Shown: one piece after another, positions 48,033-56,948 of the stretch
Position numbering within the stretch: the first letter of the stretch is position 1
Layout of the letters: every line of letters starts with the position of its first letter
Source: Pseudomonadota bacterium
GTDB taxonomy: Bacteria > Pseudomonadota > Gammaproteobacteria > Steroidobacterales > Steroidobacteraceae
Assembly (NCBI GenBank): GCA_025356075.1
Contig: JANXUT010000075.1
Location: 42,823-106,822 of the forward strand
Length of the DNA stretch: 64,000 bases
Direction: 5' to 3'
Position numbers and translations under genes: made by a program
The notes under the pieces: generated by a model
Told to the model about the DNA's origin: nothing
The model's database searches: none
The model's input: only the letters and a program-made list of their open reading frames with translations

Positions 48033-48326
48033 CCGTGGACCCGCGGGGACGGCGACCCGCGGCGGTTGGGCCGGCCGCAGCGGCCCGGCAGGCCTCGGCA
48101 CAACCGCGCACCGTCGTCTCAAGCGGCGCCCGGCCCGGCGCTGCAGCTATTGCGGTGGCGGCCAATCCTTTCCTGCAGTGGCTCAGCGCCACGCGCCGGA
48201 TGCAGTAGATTGCAGCGATCGATCCGCGCGTCCCGCGCCGCCGCGTGCGGGCAGCCGAGCGGAGTCCCCGAGCGCGACAACTTGAAGAATCGCGCCGGGT
48301 TTGCCGGTCCTGGGGAGTTCATAAAG

Positions 48327-48962
48327 ATGCAAGTAGACCCTATTCGAATCGGGTTCGCGGTGCTGTGCTGGCTGTTGGTGGCGAGCACCGCCCACGCGAC
48401 CGTGCAGCGACACGAGGCCAACATCGTCGAGCTGGTCGGCCAGTCCGAGCTCATCTTGCGCGGCACGATCCGCGACGTGACCGACGGGATCGACGCGCGC
48501 GGCATCCCGTACACGGAAGTGACGATGCACGTCGCCGATGCGATTCGTGGCGACGTCGGCAAGGAGTACAAATTCCGCCAGTTCGGGCTCCTGAAGCCCC
48601 GCAGCATGGGCAACGGCACGATGAACCTGATGGTGACGCCGGCCGGCTGGGCGACGTACGCGAAGGGCGAGGACACCGTCCTCTTCCTCTACAAGCGCGC
48701 CAAGTGGACCGGGCTACAGACGACCGTCGGCCTCGGCCACGGCCGGTTCAAGGTCGCCCTCGCCGGCGCCTCGAACCAGGCCGACAACGCAGGGCTGTTC
48801 AGGAACGTGCGGGTCGACCCGACGCTGCTCGGCGAACGCGAGCAGCGGGTATTGAAAACCGACCGGGGGCCGGTGAACGCGAATGCGTTCGTGTCGCTCG
48901 TCCGGCAAATCGTCAAGGGCCGCTGGATCGAGCAGGGGAGCATGCGCAATGAACTGCACTAA
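48327..48962 (+). CDS. Exported protein paired with a metzincin protease
   Basis: A 211-residue protein with a signal peptide (GFAVLCWLLVASTAHA, cleavage near residue 24). The mature part looks like a beta-rich domain: SELILRGTIRDVTDG, YTEVTMHVADAIRGDVG and DTVLFLYKR, followed by TVGLGHGRFKV. From memory this resembles a secreted domain that recurs beside matrixin-type proteases, but I cannot name the family. A GGGGAG site precedes the ATG at 48327. The coding sequence overlaps the protease start by 14 bp, so the two are co-translated. Confidence 0.82.
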   Translation: MQVDPIRIGFAVLCWLLVASTAHATVQRHEANIVELVGQSELILRGTIRDVTDGIDARGIPYTEVTMHVADAIRGDVGKEYKFRQFGLLKPRSMGNGTMNLMVTPAGWATYAKGEDTVLFLYKRAKWTGLQTTVGLGHGRFKVALAGASNQADNAGLFRNVRVDPTLLGEREQRVLKTDRGPVNANAFVSLVRQIVKGRWIEQGSMRNELH

Positions 48963-51321
48963 GCTCGTGCGGCTCCTCTGCCCGGCGCTTGCGCTCCTCG
49001 CGCTCCTTGCGCCGTTCGCGCACGCCGATGGCCCGCTCATCGTCGACCCCGCCGCCCGCCGCGGCTACCACTTCGGTCCGGCCGACGTGCCGGTCTACTA
49101 CGATCGCGGCAACTTCGCCGTCACCTGGGACTACTCGACCGGCACGCCGACTGAGGTCGTGCTCGGCAACGCCATCGGTGCGCGCCTCGTCACGCAGGGC
49201 TACGCCAGCTGGTCGCAGGTGCCGACGTCTTCGCTGCGCGCCGTCGTCAAGGGCGACTTCGCCGCGAAGGGCCTGCCCGACATCGACGCGAGCAACATCG
49301 CCGAGATCATCGGCAAGTCGAACGGGCGGGGCATCTACGTGGTGTTCGATGCCGACGGCAGCATCATGAGCGACTTCTTCGGCGTCTCGCCGGCGGTGCT
49401 CGGGATCTCGAGCCCGCAGTTCTCGGTCGAGGGCACGACCGAGATCACCGAGAGCTGGACGGTGCTGAACGGCGCCGCGGTCGATCCGCTCGATGCGAAT
49501 GCCGCCCAGTTCCAGGGCGTCGCGACGCACGAGTTCGGGCACTCGCTCGGGCTTGCGCACACGCAGGCGAACGGGGCTGCGTACTTCTACGGCGATGCGT
49601 CGGGACCTGCGAGCTGCGCGACGCTGCCCTACACGACCGGCGTCACGGCCGCCGACATCGAGACGATGTATCCCTACATCAATCCGGCCGCCGACGTCGG
49701 CACCGGCGTCGGGCAGGGGAACGTCCACACGCTCGACAGCATGACGGCGATCTCCGACCTCTACCCGGGCCGCGGCTGGCCGCGCTCGTACGGCACGATC
49801 GAGGGCAAGGTCTACGACCTCGATGGCAAGCGCGAGCTCACCGGCGTCAACGTCATCGCCAGGAACCTTGCCGACCCCTACGCGGGCGCGACCTCGGCGG
49901 TCACGGGGCAGCTGACGCAGGGGCTGCTGGGGCCGGACGGCAGCTTCACGCTGCACGGGCTGAAGCCCGGTGCCCGCTACGTCCTCTACGTCGATGCGAT
50001 CGTCGCCGGCGGCTTCCCGACGCCGCCGCTCTGGTTCCTGCCGGGGGCGGAGAAGTTCTACCTCGACGCCGAGCGCGACCACGGCTCGCACGATGGCGCA
50101 GTGGATCCTTGCCGCTACAGCGTCATCACGGCGCGCGCCGGCGACACCGTCCACGCCTCGATCACGTTCGACCACGTGCCAGGGGCGCCCTGGCTCTACC
50201 AGCTCGGCTATGGCACGGGCGTCACCGGGCTCAGTGGCGATGGCTCCGTCGCGGTCGGCGACTTCGGGCGCGGCGGCCCGGTGTTCCGCTGGACCGCCAA
50301 GACCGGCGCCGTGCCGATGGACGTGCCGAGTACCGGCGAGATCACCTCGATCTCGCACAACGGCATCTACCTGTCGAGCAACCTCTACGACCCGAGCGCG
50401 GACGCCTCGCTCGGGGCCTACCGCTGGGACGCCGTGAACGGCTGGCTGCCGGTGACGGCGACGGGCAGCTGCGGTACCGACTCGACGGTCAACTTCGCGG
50501 TCGATGACAACGGTGGCGTATACGGGCTCGCCTATGGCGACTGCACGCACTACCGGGCCTTCAAGTGGACGCCGACCGGCGGCACGAGACTGTTCCCATC
50601 GCCCGGCGTGAAGCCCGATGGCACGCCCGCGAACACGCGGGTCAACAAGGTCTCAGCCGATGGCTCGACGGTGGTCGGCTGGATGGAAGACCCGATCCAG
50701 GGCATGTGGGACGGCACCGTGTGGACCCACGCGGGGGCGAACCTCGTGCGCACCGCGACGGGCGATCTCGTCGATGAGGTGACGGCGGTCAGTGGCGACG
50801 GAACGATCGTCGGCGGCGCGCTGTTCCTTGGCGATGAGCCATTCGGTGACGGCTGGCGTCGCCGTGCGCGCGGCACGAAGCTCGACTACTTCGCGCCGCT
50901 GCCGGGCGATGCGGCGCCGGCGCAGCCAGCCGCGATGTCACGCACCGGCGATGTGATGGTCGGATTCAGTGGCACCGCGTTCTTAAGCTTCAACCCGGGC
51001 CCGTTCATCTGGACGCGCGAGCTTGGCACGGCGAACCTCGATGACTTCGTCCGCGGCCAGGGGACGAGCATGGAGCAGTGGTGGAGCCTGTGGGAGCCGA
51101 CCGCGATCTCCGACGACGGCCGGACCATTGGCGGCTGGGGCGTCGGCTCGCTCTACTACGCCGGCTGGGTGCTCAGGATCGAGCGGGCCTTCGTGTGCCA
51201 CCGCCACCTCGATGAGTCGGGCGCGCCGTCACGGCACGACGCCGAGACGCTGAGCGTCGGCTTTCCGAAGGAGTTCGACTGGCACCTCGCGCACGGCGAC
51301 GTGGTTGGCCGGTGCCGGTGA
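48949..51321 (+). CDS. Exported metzincin-like protease with HAF-type repeats
   Basis: A 790-residue exported protein. A signal peptide (about 1-25) precedes a metzincin-type metalloprotease domain with the zinc motif HEFGHSLGLAH at about 194-204 and a likely Met-turn in ETMYPYI. A carboxypeptidase-regulatory-like segment (YGTIEGKVYDLDGKRELTG) starts near residue 284. The C-terminal half (about 425-770) has repeated VSxDGSxVVGW / WTxxxG units like the HAF extracellular repeats, expected to form a beta-propeller. No C-terminal sorting signal is visible. The target protein or polymer is unknown. It is co-translated with the exported protein upstream. Confidence 0.88.
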   Translation: MNCTKLVRLLCPALALLALLAPFAHADGPLIVDPAARRGYHFGPADVPVYYDRGNFAVTWDYSTGTPTEVVLGNAIGARLVTQGYASWSQVPTSSLRAVVKGDFAAKGLPDIDASNIAEIIGKSNGRGIYVVFDADGSIMSDFFGVSPAVLGISSPQFSVEGTTEITESWTVLNGAAVDPLDANAAQFQGVATHEFGHSLGLAHTQANGAAYFYGDASGPASCATLPYTTGVTAADIETMYPYINPAADVGTGVGQGNVHTLDSMTAISDLYPGRGWPRSYGTIEGKVYDLDGKRELTGVNVIARNLADPYAGATSAVTGQLTQGLLGPDGSFTLHGLKPGARYVLYVDAIVAGGFPTPPLWFLPGAEKFYLDAERDHGSHDGAVDPCRYSVITARAGDTVHASITFDHVPGAPWLYQLGYGTGVTGLSGDGSVAVGDFGRGGPVFRWTAKTGAVPMDVPSTGEITSISHNGIYLSSNLYDPSADASLGAYRWDAVNGWLPVTATGSCGTDSTVNFAVDDNGGVYGLAYGDCTHYRAFKWTPTGGTRLFPSPGVKPDGTPANTRVNKVSADGSTVVGWMEDPIQGMWDGTVWTHAGANLVRTATGDLVDEVTAVSGDGTIVGGALFLGDEPFGDGWRRRARGTKLDYFAPLPGDAAPAQPAAMSRTGDVMVGFSGTAFLSFNPGPFIWTRELGTANLDDFVRGQGTSMEQWWSLWEPTAISDDGRTIGGWGVGSLYYAGWVLRIERAFVCHRHLDESGAPSRHDAETLSVGFPKEFDWHLAHGDVVGRCR

Positions 51322-51343
51322 GCCGGAGTTGAGCCGGTCCGTT

Positions 51344-51368
51344 CGCGGCGATCGAACCGATCGCCGCG
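51344..51368. repeat. Perfect inverted repeat after the metzincin gene
   Basis: An 11-bp stem, CGCGGCGATCG (51344-51354) and CGATCGCCGCG (51358-51368), has a 3-nt loop and lies 23 bp after the stop. It could end the metzincin transcript, but no T-run follows. Confidence 0.6.
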
Positions 51369-51411
51369 ACCGGCCGTAGCACCCCGGCAGCGATCTGTGG
51401 ATCTTGTTAGA

Positions 51412-51439
51412 TTGTCGATAGAACTCATTGATATATAAT
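51412..51439 (+). promoter_or_regulatory. Near-consensus promoter in an AT-rich island
   Basis: TTGTCG (51412-51417) and a perfect TATAAT (51434-51439) are 16 bp apart, inside a striking AT-rich patch (about 51400-51460) between two convergent genes. It faces right, into DNA with no open frame longer than a few codons, and then into the end of the antisense sulfotransferase gene. A small RNA or antisense transcript is possible. A GC-rich inverted repeat lies downstream at 51567-51584. Confidence 0.5.
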
Positions 51440-51592
51440 AATAAATAAGCAGATTCCGAGCGATGCACGCGGGCCGGTAAGGGCGGGTCTGCCGCCCGGG
51501 CGGATGCGGGCGAGTGGCGTTGCAATGGCGGGACTCGCGGAGCCGGGCAACCCGAGCTGTCTAGCAGCGGCCGCGCGCGGCCGCCTGGCAAA

Positions 51593-53551
51593 TCAGGCGG
51601 GCTGGGTAGCGAGCCGCGCCAGCGGGCCGAGGAACGGCCGGTAGTTTCGCCAGCGACCCACCGACTCCCGGTAGATCCGCTGCCGCACCTGCCAGAAGCT
51701 CGCCGTCACGACCGCGCGCCGGGTCGAGTGGAACTCGAGGCAGCGCCCGTCCCACGGCAGGTCGAGGAATTCGAGGATCTTCCGCGTCCAGCGCTCAAGG
51801 TCGCCGACGAGCTCGGCGTAGGGCACCTCGAGCAGCGTTCCTGCAGGAAGGACCGCGCGCCAGTGCTCGATGAGGCGGCGATGCTGCTCGTAGTAGTGCG
51901 CCAGGTCGCCCAAGTCCATGGTGTGGGTGTGCGAGGGCGATAGCTGCTGGAAGTAGCAGGACAGGCACGTGTCGATCGGGTCGCGCTGCATGTAGAGGAT
52001 GCGGGCGTGCGGGAACGCGGCGTGGATCATCCCGAGCCAGTCGAGGTTGGCGGGAGCCTTGTCGATGACCCGCTCGGCGTCGGCGGAGTGCGTCGCGAGG
52101 AGCCTCAGGTACTGGGTCGCGAGTTCCTCGCGTTGCGATGCGCCAAGCGGTTCGGTGCCGCCCGCCGTCCAGCGCTCGCGCGCCGCCTCGTTCCAGAACT
52201 CAAGCTCGCCCGCGGCCGCGACCGATGGATGCGAGCCGATGATCTGCTCGGCGAGCGACGTGCCGGAGCGCATCATCCCGACCACGAAGACCGGCCGCCG
52301 CGAGACGGACGCGCCTAAACCTGGCGTCGCGCAGGCCTCCTTCGTGTACGTTCCGATCATTTCGTCGACGAAGCGCTCGCGCTGGTCGCGACCGTAGGCT
52401 TCGGCGACTTCCCGGAGGAGCAGGTTGCCGCGCCGGTAGCTCGCGAACGCGCCGGCGTAGTCGCCGACGTCATCGCAGAACTTGCCGATCGCGAAGCGCA
52501 ACTCGGCTTCCTGCAGGCCCGCGCTCGTGGCGGCAGCAATCGCCTCGGCGCGCTCGCGCCAGGCGGCGTCCGCTTTGGTCATCCGTCGCAACCCCGCCTG
52601 CGCGGCCCACGCCGCCGGCATCTCGGGCTCGCGCCTGAGCGCGCGGGCAAGCAGGGCTTCGGCTTCCGCGAACTGCCCCTCGAGCCCGGCGACCTGCGCG
52701 GCGCCGACGCAGGCGCCGGCATGGCCTGGATCGCGCTTCAGCACCTTGCGGAACTGGCCGCGCGCTTCGCGCCAGCGGCCGCGACTGACGAGCGTGAGGC
52801 CGAGGTTGTGGCGCGCATCGAGGAGCGTCGGCTTCAGCTTGAGTGCGCGGCGCAAGGAGTCTTCGGCCTCGGCGAGCTCGCCCCTCGCCCGGAGCAACGC
52901 GCCCAGGTTCGCGTGTGCCTCCGGATGCGCGGGGCGCACCCGGATCGCCGCGCGGATGTGTCCGTCGGCTTCCCGGTAGCGGCCGAGTTCACACAGCGCG
53001 GCGGCGAGGTTGTTGAGCGCATCGGCGTTGTCCGAGTCGAGGCGCGCGGCGGCTTCGTAGTGTCCGACCGCCTCGAGGGGGTCGTGGGCGGCGACGCAGG
53101 CGTTGCCCTGCGTGAGGAAGTAGCGCGACTTGGCCGCATCGCGGTCCGGGGCGGGTGGCGCGGCCGTCCCGCTCGCCGTCGCGACGGAGCTCTCGCCGGT
53201 CAGCGACAGGTGGACGACCAGCCGGCGGGTTACATCCGCGGCCAGCTCGCGGCCGACGCCGCGCTCGAGCAGGCGCCACTTGAAAGAGCTGGCGAACCGG
53301 GCGCGCTGGTAGAGGTTGAGCTGGCGCGCGCGCTCGTCGCGCTGGGCGCTGCGCAGGAGTCGCGCGAAGGCGTTGCGCAACTCCGCCGGCGCCGCGGCCT
53401 GCCGACGCGCGTTCCTGGGCGCGGCGACACTCGGCGCGAAGCCATCCGCGAGCGCCACGCCCGCATCGACCGCCGCGCGTGTGTTGAACCAGTCGAGCAC
53501 AGTACTTCCGGCTCCGAGACATGCGCCGCGTTCGACGCGCCCGGCCGTCAT
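51593..53551 (-). CDS. TPR-containing sulfotransferase family protein
   Basis: A 652-residue protein with an N-terminal region of about 135 residues, a block of TPR repeats (about 140-390, for example ALNNLAAALCELGRYREADG and LDARHNLGLTLVSRGRWREA) and a C-terminal sulfotransferase domain. The PAPS-binding loop reads VFVVGMMRSGTSLAEQII, and ARILYMQRDPIDTCLS holds the 3'-phosphate Ser/Arg region. Such proteins transfer sulfate to protein tyrosines, sugars or lipids; the acceptor is unknown. No signal peptide is evident. The exact start is uncertain; ATG 53551 was taken. Confidence 0.85.
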   Translation of the reverse strand: MTAGRVERGACLGAGSTVLDWFNTRAAVDAGVALADGFAPSVAAPRNARRQAAAPAELRNAFARLLRSAQRDERARQLNLYQRARFASSFKWRLLERGVGRELAADVTRRLVVHLSLTGESSVATASGTAAPPAPDRDAAKSRYFLTQGNACVAAHDPLEAVGHYEAAARLDSDNADALNNLAAALCELGRYREADGHIRAAIRVRPAHPEAHANLGALLRARGELAEAEDSLRRALKLKPTLLDARHNLGLTLVSRGRWREARGQFRKVLKRDPGHAGACVGAAQVAGLEGQFAEAEALLARALRREPEMPAAWAAQAGLRRMTKADAAWRERAEAIAAATSAGLQEAELRFAIGKFCDDVGDYAGAFASYRRGNLLLREVAEAYGRDQRERFVDEMIGTYTKEACATPGLGASVSRRPVFVVGMMRSGTSLAEQIIGSHPSVAAAGELEFWNEAARERWTAGGTEPLGASQREELATQYLRLLATHSADAERVIDKAPANLDWLGMIHAAFPHARILYMQRDPIDTCLSCYFQQLSPSHTHTMDLGDLAHYYEQHRRLIEHWRAVLPAGTLLEVPYAELVGDLERWTRKILEFLDLPWDGRCLEFHSTRRAVVTASFWQVRQRIYRESVGRWRNYRPFLGPLARLATQPA

Positions 53552-53754
53552 GGCCGGGTACGTGGCAGTGTCCGCGAGGGGGCGATCGGGCGACGCGAAG
53601 CGCCCAGCGGATCTGCAATTGGGGAGCGCGGAAGCAGTGAAGTGGTGACCTCGGTCACAGTCGGACGGGGCCTGCGCACCGCGGACCGCGGGGCCGTCCC
53701 GATCCGCCCGAGCGCGACGGTGGTCTCACAATTGGGAGCGGACGGCCGGTGCTG

Positions 53755-54156
53755 ATGGACTTGTGTGACGCGGTTGGCGCAGGCGTCCGGCCAGTTTGTC
53801 AGGCTCGGCGCATTGGCAGATTCCCGGATGGATGCGCCGTGCGGAACTACACGTCCCAGGACAAGCAGTCATCGGCGGCCGACGCACGCTCGCAGCGAGG
53901 CTGGCACGCCGTTGCCATCGTCGGCACCTCGCAGGCGTGCGCGGCGGCGAAGGCGTGCAAGCAGAGCCGCTACCTCTCGGTCGATGCGCCGCGCTTGCCG
54001 CTCGCCGGCTGCGATGCCGCCGTCTGCGATTGCACCTACCAGCACTTTCCGGACCGGCGCAGCGAGCCGCGCCGCGACGAGGAAGCGCCCGCCGCGGCGT
54101 TGCGGCCTGCGAACGGCGAGCGCCGCGTCAGCCGCGGCCGCCGCTCGACCGATTGA
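53755..54156 (+). CDS. Small cysteine-containing conserved protein
   Basis: A 133-residue frame (ATG 53755; GTG 53749 also possible). The middle part, about residues 45-105, looks conserved in related bacteria from memory: GWHAVAIVGTSQACAAAKAC, a leucine-rich turn, then LAGCDAAVCDCTYQHFPDRR with a C-x4-C-x-C pattern. This recalls a small metal-binding module with a final basic YxHxxDRR motif. The N-terminal 30 and C-terminal 30 residues look unconstrained, so the true start may be downstream. Function is unknown; it is convergent with tmRNA. Confidence 0.6.
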   Translation: MDLCDAVGAGVRPVCQARRIGRFPDGCAVRNYTSQDKQSSAADARSQRGWHAVAIVGTSQACAAAKACKQSRYLSVDAPRLPLAGCDAAVCDCTYQHFPDRRSEPRRDEEAPAAALRPANGERRVSRGRRSTD

Positions 54157-54215
54157 GCGAGTACCCGCCGGGTTTGCGGGGCGCCATGGCGCTCGCCGAC
54201 CGGCGCAGCCCCTGC

Positions 54216-54252
54216 CGAAAAAGCAAAGGGCCCGGAATCGATCCGGGCCCTT
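54216..54252 (-). terminator. Rho-independent terminator of tmRNA
   Basis: An 11-bp stem (AAGGGCCCGGA at 54226-54236 with TCCGGGCCCTT at 54242-54252) has a 5-nt loop. On the minus strand it is followed by a T-rich run opposite 54218-54222. It begins 6 bp after the tmRNA CCA end. Confidence 0.85.
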
Positions 54253-54257
54253 CTTGT

Positions 54258-54609
54258 TGGTGGAGGCGGGGGGAATTGAACCCCCGTCCGCGAGCATTAC
54301 GCTACAGGATCTACATGCTTGTCCGGTCTATTGATCTCACCCCGGGCTACCCGATCGGCAGGGAAAACCCGTTGCCAGCCTCGTCCTTTTTAGAGCTCTG
54401 CTACCCGAGACACGCGCAGCACTCGATCCTGTGATTGCGACCCCGTTTCCCCCCGCACAGGCACGGAAAGGAGCGGAGTAGGCGGGGCTTAAGCCGCCAG
54501 AGCGTAGCTGTTGTCGTTCGCAGCTAGAATTTGCAAATGGTTTAACGAGGAACCTGCACCTCGGCATGCACCTGGAGTTTCACGACCCACGTCGAAACCG
54601 GTCGCCCCC
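54258..54609 (-). ncRNA. ssrA: Transfer-messenger RNA (tmRNA)
   Basis: tmRNA rescues stalled ribosomes and tags the nascent peptide for degradation. The 5' GGGGGCG (54609-54603) pairs with the 3' CGCCUCC, followed by A-CCA (to 54258). The T-arm GGGGGTTCAATTCCCCC and the conserved GACAAGCATGTAG region are present near the 3' end. The reading frame at 54521-54489 gives tag ANDNSYALAA and a TAA, with alanine added first from the charged RNA. About 352 nt is a normal size for a one-piece tmRNA. smpB, its protein partner, lies 500 bp away. The end positions follow the acceptor stem. Confidence 0.97.
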
Positions 54610-54763
54610 AGAAGCGCTGCCAGCATAGCCGAGATCGGTGCGGGGCGTCCGTCCGCCCTCACAGTTTCACCCGGGCCCGGCCCCTGGCGCGGGCTACGAT
54701 GCCCGCCAGGGCTGAAGTTGGGATACATTGCGCGCCGTTCAACCCCGAACCGCGGAGTTTCCG

Positions 54764-55111
54764 ATGATCAAGCGCATTGAAGCCGGCCCTCGGATGTCGC
54801 AGGCCGTTGTCCACGGCACTACCGTCTACGTCGCAGGCCAGGTGGCAAACGACACCTCGGCGGATGTCGCCGGCCAGACCCGCCAGATCCTGGCCCGCAT
54901 CGACGCGCTGCTCGCGGTCGCCGGAACGGACAAGTCGCGCGTCCTCGCGGCGACGATCTACCTCGCCGACATCGGCACCTTCGCCGCGATGAACGTCGCC
55001 TGGGAGTCGTGGGTGGTGCCCGGCGCGACCCCGGCGCGCGCAACGGTCGAGGCGGCGCTCGCCGCGCCCGCGTACGCCGTCGAAATCGTCGTCATCGCGG
55101 CGCTCCCTTAA
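54764..55111 (+). CDS. RidA / YjgF family protein
   Basis: A 115-residue member of the Rid/YjgF-YER057c-UK114 family, many of which hydrolyse reactive enamines or imines from PLP enzymes. It starts MIKRIEAGPRMSQAVVHG and has the TVYVAGQV strand and the conserved Arg in TPARATVEAAL (about residues 93-103) that binds the carboxylate in RidA. The Glu usually near the C-terminus (EIVVIA) is also present. It reads towards smpB and ends 20 bp before its stop. Whether it is true RidA or another subgroup is open. Confidence 0.9.
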   Translation: MIKRIEAGPRMSQAVVHGTTVYVAGQVANDTSADVAGQTRQILARIDALLAVAGTDKSRVLAATIYLADIGTFAAMNVAWESWVVPGATPARATVEAALAAPAYAVEIVVIAALP

Positions 55112-55131
55112 GGAGCGGGTGGCCGGGCACT

Positions 55132-55611
55132 TCAGCGATTGCGGGCCCTGAGAGTGCGGCCCTTCTCGCGCTGCCAGTCGCGGTCCTTCTCGGAGGCGCG
55201 CTTGTCGTGCTCCTTCTTGCCGCGGGCGAGGCCGATCTCGAGCTTGGCGCGACCGTTCTTCCAGTACATCGCGAGCGGCACGAGCGTGTAGCCCTTGCGA
55301 TCGACCGCGCCGACCAGGTGGTCGATCTCGCGTCGCTTCATGAGGAGCTTGCGGGTGCGGGTGGGCTCGGCGATCACGTGCGTGGACGCCGTGCTCAACG
55401 GCGAGATGTGGGCGCCGAGGAGCCACGCCTCGTCCCGCTTCACCGACACGAAGCCCTCGCCGAGCTGCAGGCGCCCGGCTCTCAGCGCCTTGACCTCCCA
55501 GCCGAGGAGCGCGAGGCCCGCCTCGTAGCGCTCGTCGATGAAGTAGTCGTGGCGCGCCTTGCGGTTGAGCGCGATGGTCCCTTCGTGGGTGTCTTTGTCG
55601 GCCATGATCAT
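55132..55611 (-). CDS. smpB: SsrA-binding protein SmpB
   Basis: SmpB binds tmRNA and fits it into the ribosomal A site for trans-translation. The 159-residue protein has the OB fold with [30 protein letters not shown], and the basic C-terminal tail [20 protein letters not shown] that becomes helical in the ribosome. The start is ATG 55611 or ATG 55605. tmRNA is on the same strand downstream with only RidA between them. Confidence 0.97.
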   Translation of the reverse strand: MIMADKDTHEGTIALNRKARHDYFIDERYEAGLALLGWEVKALRAGRLQLGEGFVSVKRDEAWLLGAHISPLSTASTHVIAEPTRTRKLLMKRREIDHLVGAVDRKGYTLVPLAMYWKNGRAKLEIGLARGKKEHDKRASEKDRDWQREKGRTLRARNR

Positions 55612-55700
55612 CGCCCCGTTGGACGCGCATTGTAGCCCGCGTTGTCGCTCGCGAGCCGACCCCGCAGAATGGCCACCCGCCTGGTCCGGAGGAGGCTTCG

Positions 55701-56150
55701 ATGCGTGAGGTTCGAAGGAGCGCGCTCGTTCCCTACAGCCCGGCCCAGATGTACGCGCTCGTCAACGACGTCGCGGGGTACCCCGCGTTCGTGCCGTTCT
55801 GCCCGGCGACGCGCGTCCTCGAGGCGTCCGCCACCTCGCTCACCGCGAGCATCGACATCGCCCGGGCCGGGGTGCGCGTTAGCCTCACGACCCGCAACTC
55901 GCTGGTGCCGGATCAGTCGATCCACATGGTGCTGAAGGACGGGCCCCTCAAGACCTTCGACGGCCGCTGGCAGTTCATCGCGATCCGCGATGCGAGCGAG
56001 GCGCTCAAGGGCTGCCGCGTCGAGCTCAGCGTCGACTTCGAGTTCAGGAACGCCGCGCTCGGGCTCGTCGCGGGACCGGTGTTCGAGTCGAGCTGGGATC
56101 AGCTCGTCGATGCCTTCGTCCGCCGCGCGCACGAGATTTACGGTGGCTGA
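55701..56150 (+). CDS. ratA: RatA / YfjG family (START-like, ubiquinone-binding) protein
   Basis: A 149-residue START-like protein of the Coq10/RatA family. It begins [20 protein letters not shown] with the pattern [19 protein letters not shown] that is typical of the group, and ends with [19 protein letters not shown]. RatA was described as blocking 70S assembly in E. coli; homologues bind ubiquinone, so the true role may differ. It stands next to rnfH (ratB), 8-bp overlap, and divergent from smpB, as in many Gammaproteobacteria. Confidence 0.92.
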   Translation: MREVRRSALVPYSPAQMYALVNDVAGYPAFVPFCPATRVLEASATSLTASIDIARAGVRVSLTTRNSLVPDQSIHMVLKDGPLKTFDGRWQFIAIRDASEALKGCRVELSVDFEFRNAALGLVAGPVFESSWDQLVDAFVRRAHEIYGG

Positions 56151-56448
56151 GCCCAAGCTCACCATCAGCGTCGCCTATGCGACCCCGGAGCGGCAGACGC
56201 TGATCGAGCTCAGCGTGGCGGCTGGCACCACGGTCGGGGAGGCGATCGAGCTTGCCGGCATTCGTGCCCTGCACCCGGGGATCCCGGCCAATGCCGCGCT
56301 CGGCATCCACGGCCGGCTGGTGCCGGCGGAGGAGGCGGTCCGCGCGGGTGATCGGGTCGAGCTTTACCGGCCGCTGCCGGCGGATCCGAAGGTCACGCGG
56401 CGCGCGCTTGCGCGCGCGGGCCGCTCGATGGGGACGCGCCGCCCGTAG
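56143..56448 (+). CDS. rnfH: RnfH family (RatB) protein
   Basis: A 101-residue ubiquitin-like fold protein of the RnfH/RatB family. The start is a GTG overlapping the ratA end by 8 bp. The family-typical start ([20 protein letters not shown]), the segment GTTVGEAIELAGI and the RVELYRPLPADPK motif are present. The function is not established; the ratA-rnfH pair is conserved next to smpB and bamE. Confidence 0.93.
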   Translation: MAEPKLTISVAYATPERQTLIELSVAAGTTVGEAIELAGIRALHPGIPANAALGIHGRLVPAEEAVRAGDRVELYRPLPADPKVTRRALARAGRSMGTRRP

Positions 56449-56463
56449 CGTGCGCCGGGACGA

Positions 56464-56826
56464 TCAGGCGCCCGGCGAGGTCGGAATCGTCGGGTCCTTG
56501 AACACACCCTGCGGCTTGTCGATGCGCGCGACCTTCTCGTCGGTGAAGTAGACGACGAACTCGTGCTGCTCGACCTTCTGGGTCTTGCCGGCCTTGTAGT
56601 AGTAGAGGTAGTCCCACCGATCCGGATGGAACGAGTCGGCGAGCATCGGGGTCCCGAGCAGGAAGCGGACCTGGCTCCTGGTCATGCCGACGCTGACCTG
56701 GTCGACGAGCTTGGACTCGAGGAAGTTGCCCTGCTGGATGTTGATGCGATAGACGCAGCCCGTCATGAGGCTCAGGGCGGCGAGCGCGGCGCACAACACG
56801 AGTGGAACACTGAATCGCTGGGTCAT
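56464..56826 (-). CDS. bamE: Outer-membrane assembly lipoprotein BamE
   Basis: BamE is a small lipoprotein of the BAM complex that inserts outer-membrane beta-barrels. The 120-residue protein has a lipobox L-M-T-G-C with Cys24, then the BamE fold with VSVGMTRSQVRFLLGTPML and DRWDYLYYYKAG, motifs shared by the SmpA/OmlA family. It is divergent from fur and faces the ratA-rnfH pair. BamE is expected to act with BamA, C and D; a possible minimal BamC is at 610-903. Confidence 0.97.
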   Translation of the reverse strand: MTQRFSVPLVLCAALAALSLMTGCVYRINIQQGNFLESKLVDQVSVGMTRSQVRFLLGTPMLADSFHPDRWDYLYYYKAGKTQKVEQHEFVVYFTDEKVARIDKPQGVFKDPTIPTSPGA

Positions 56827-56948
56827 CGGGGCTTCCGCGCGCCGGGTTGGTACGGCGCGTAGTCGGGTGGATAATGGCCCGCGATCATACCGGAACGCCC
56901 GTGACGGGGCAGGCCCGGCGGGTCACCCGCCACTTTAGGAACAGCCAC

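Noticed and set aside
56827..56948. Fur box in the bamE-fur spacer
   Set aside because: The spacer is GC-rich and lacks a GATAATGATWATCATTATC-like repeat; a lone GATAAT is not enough.
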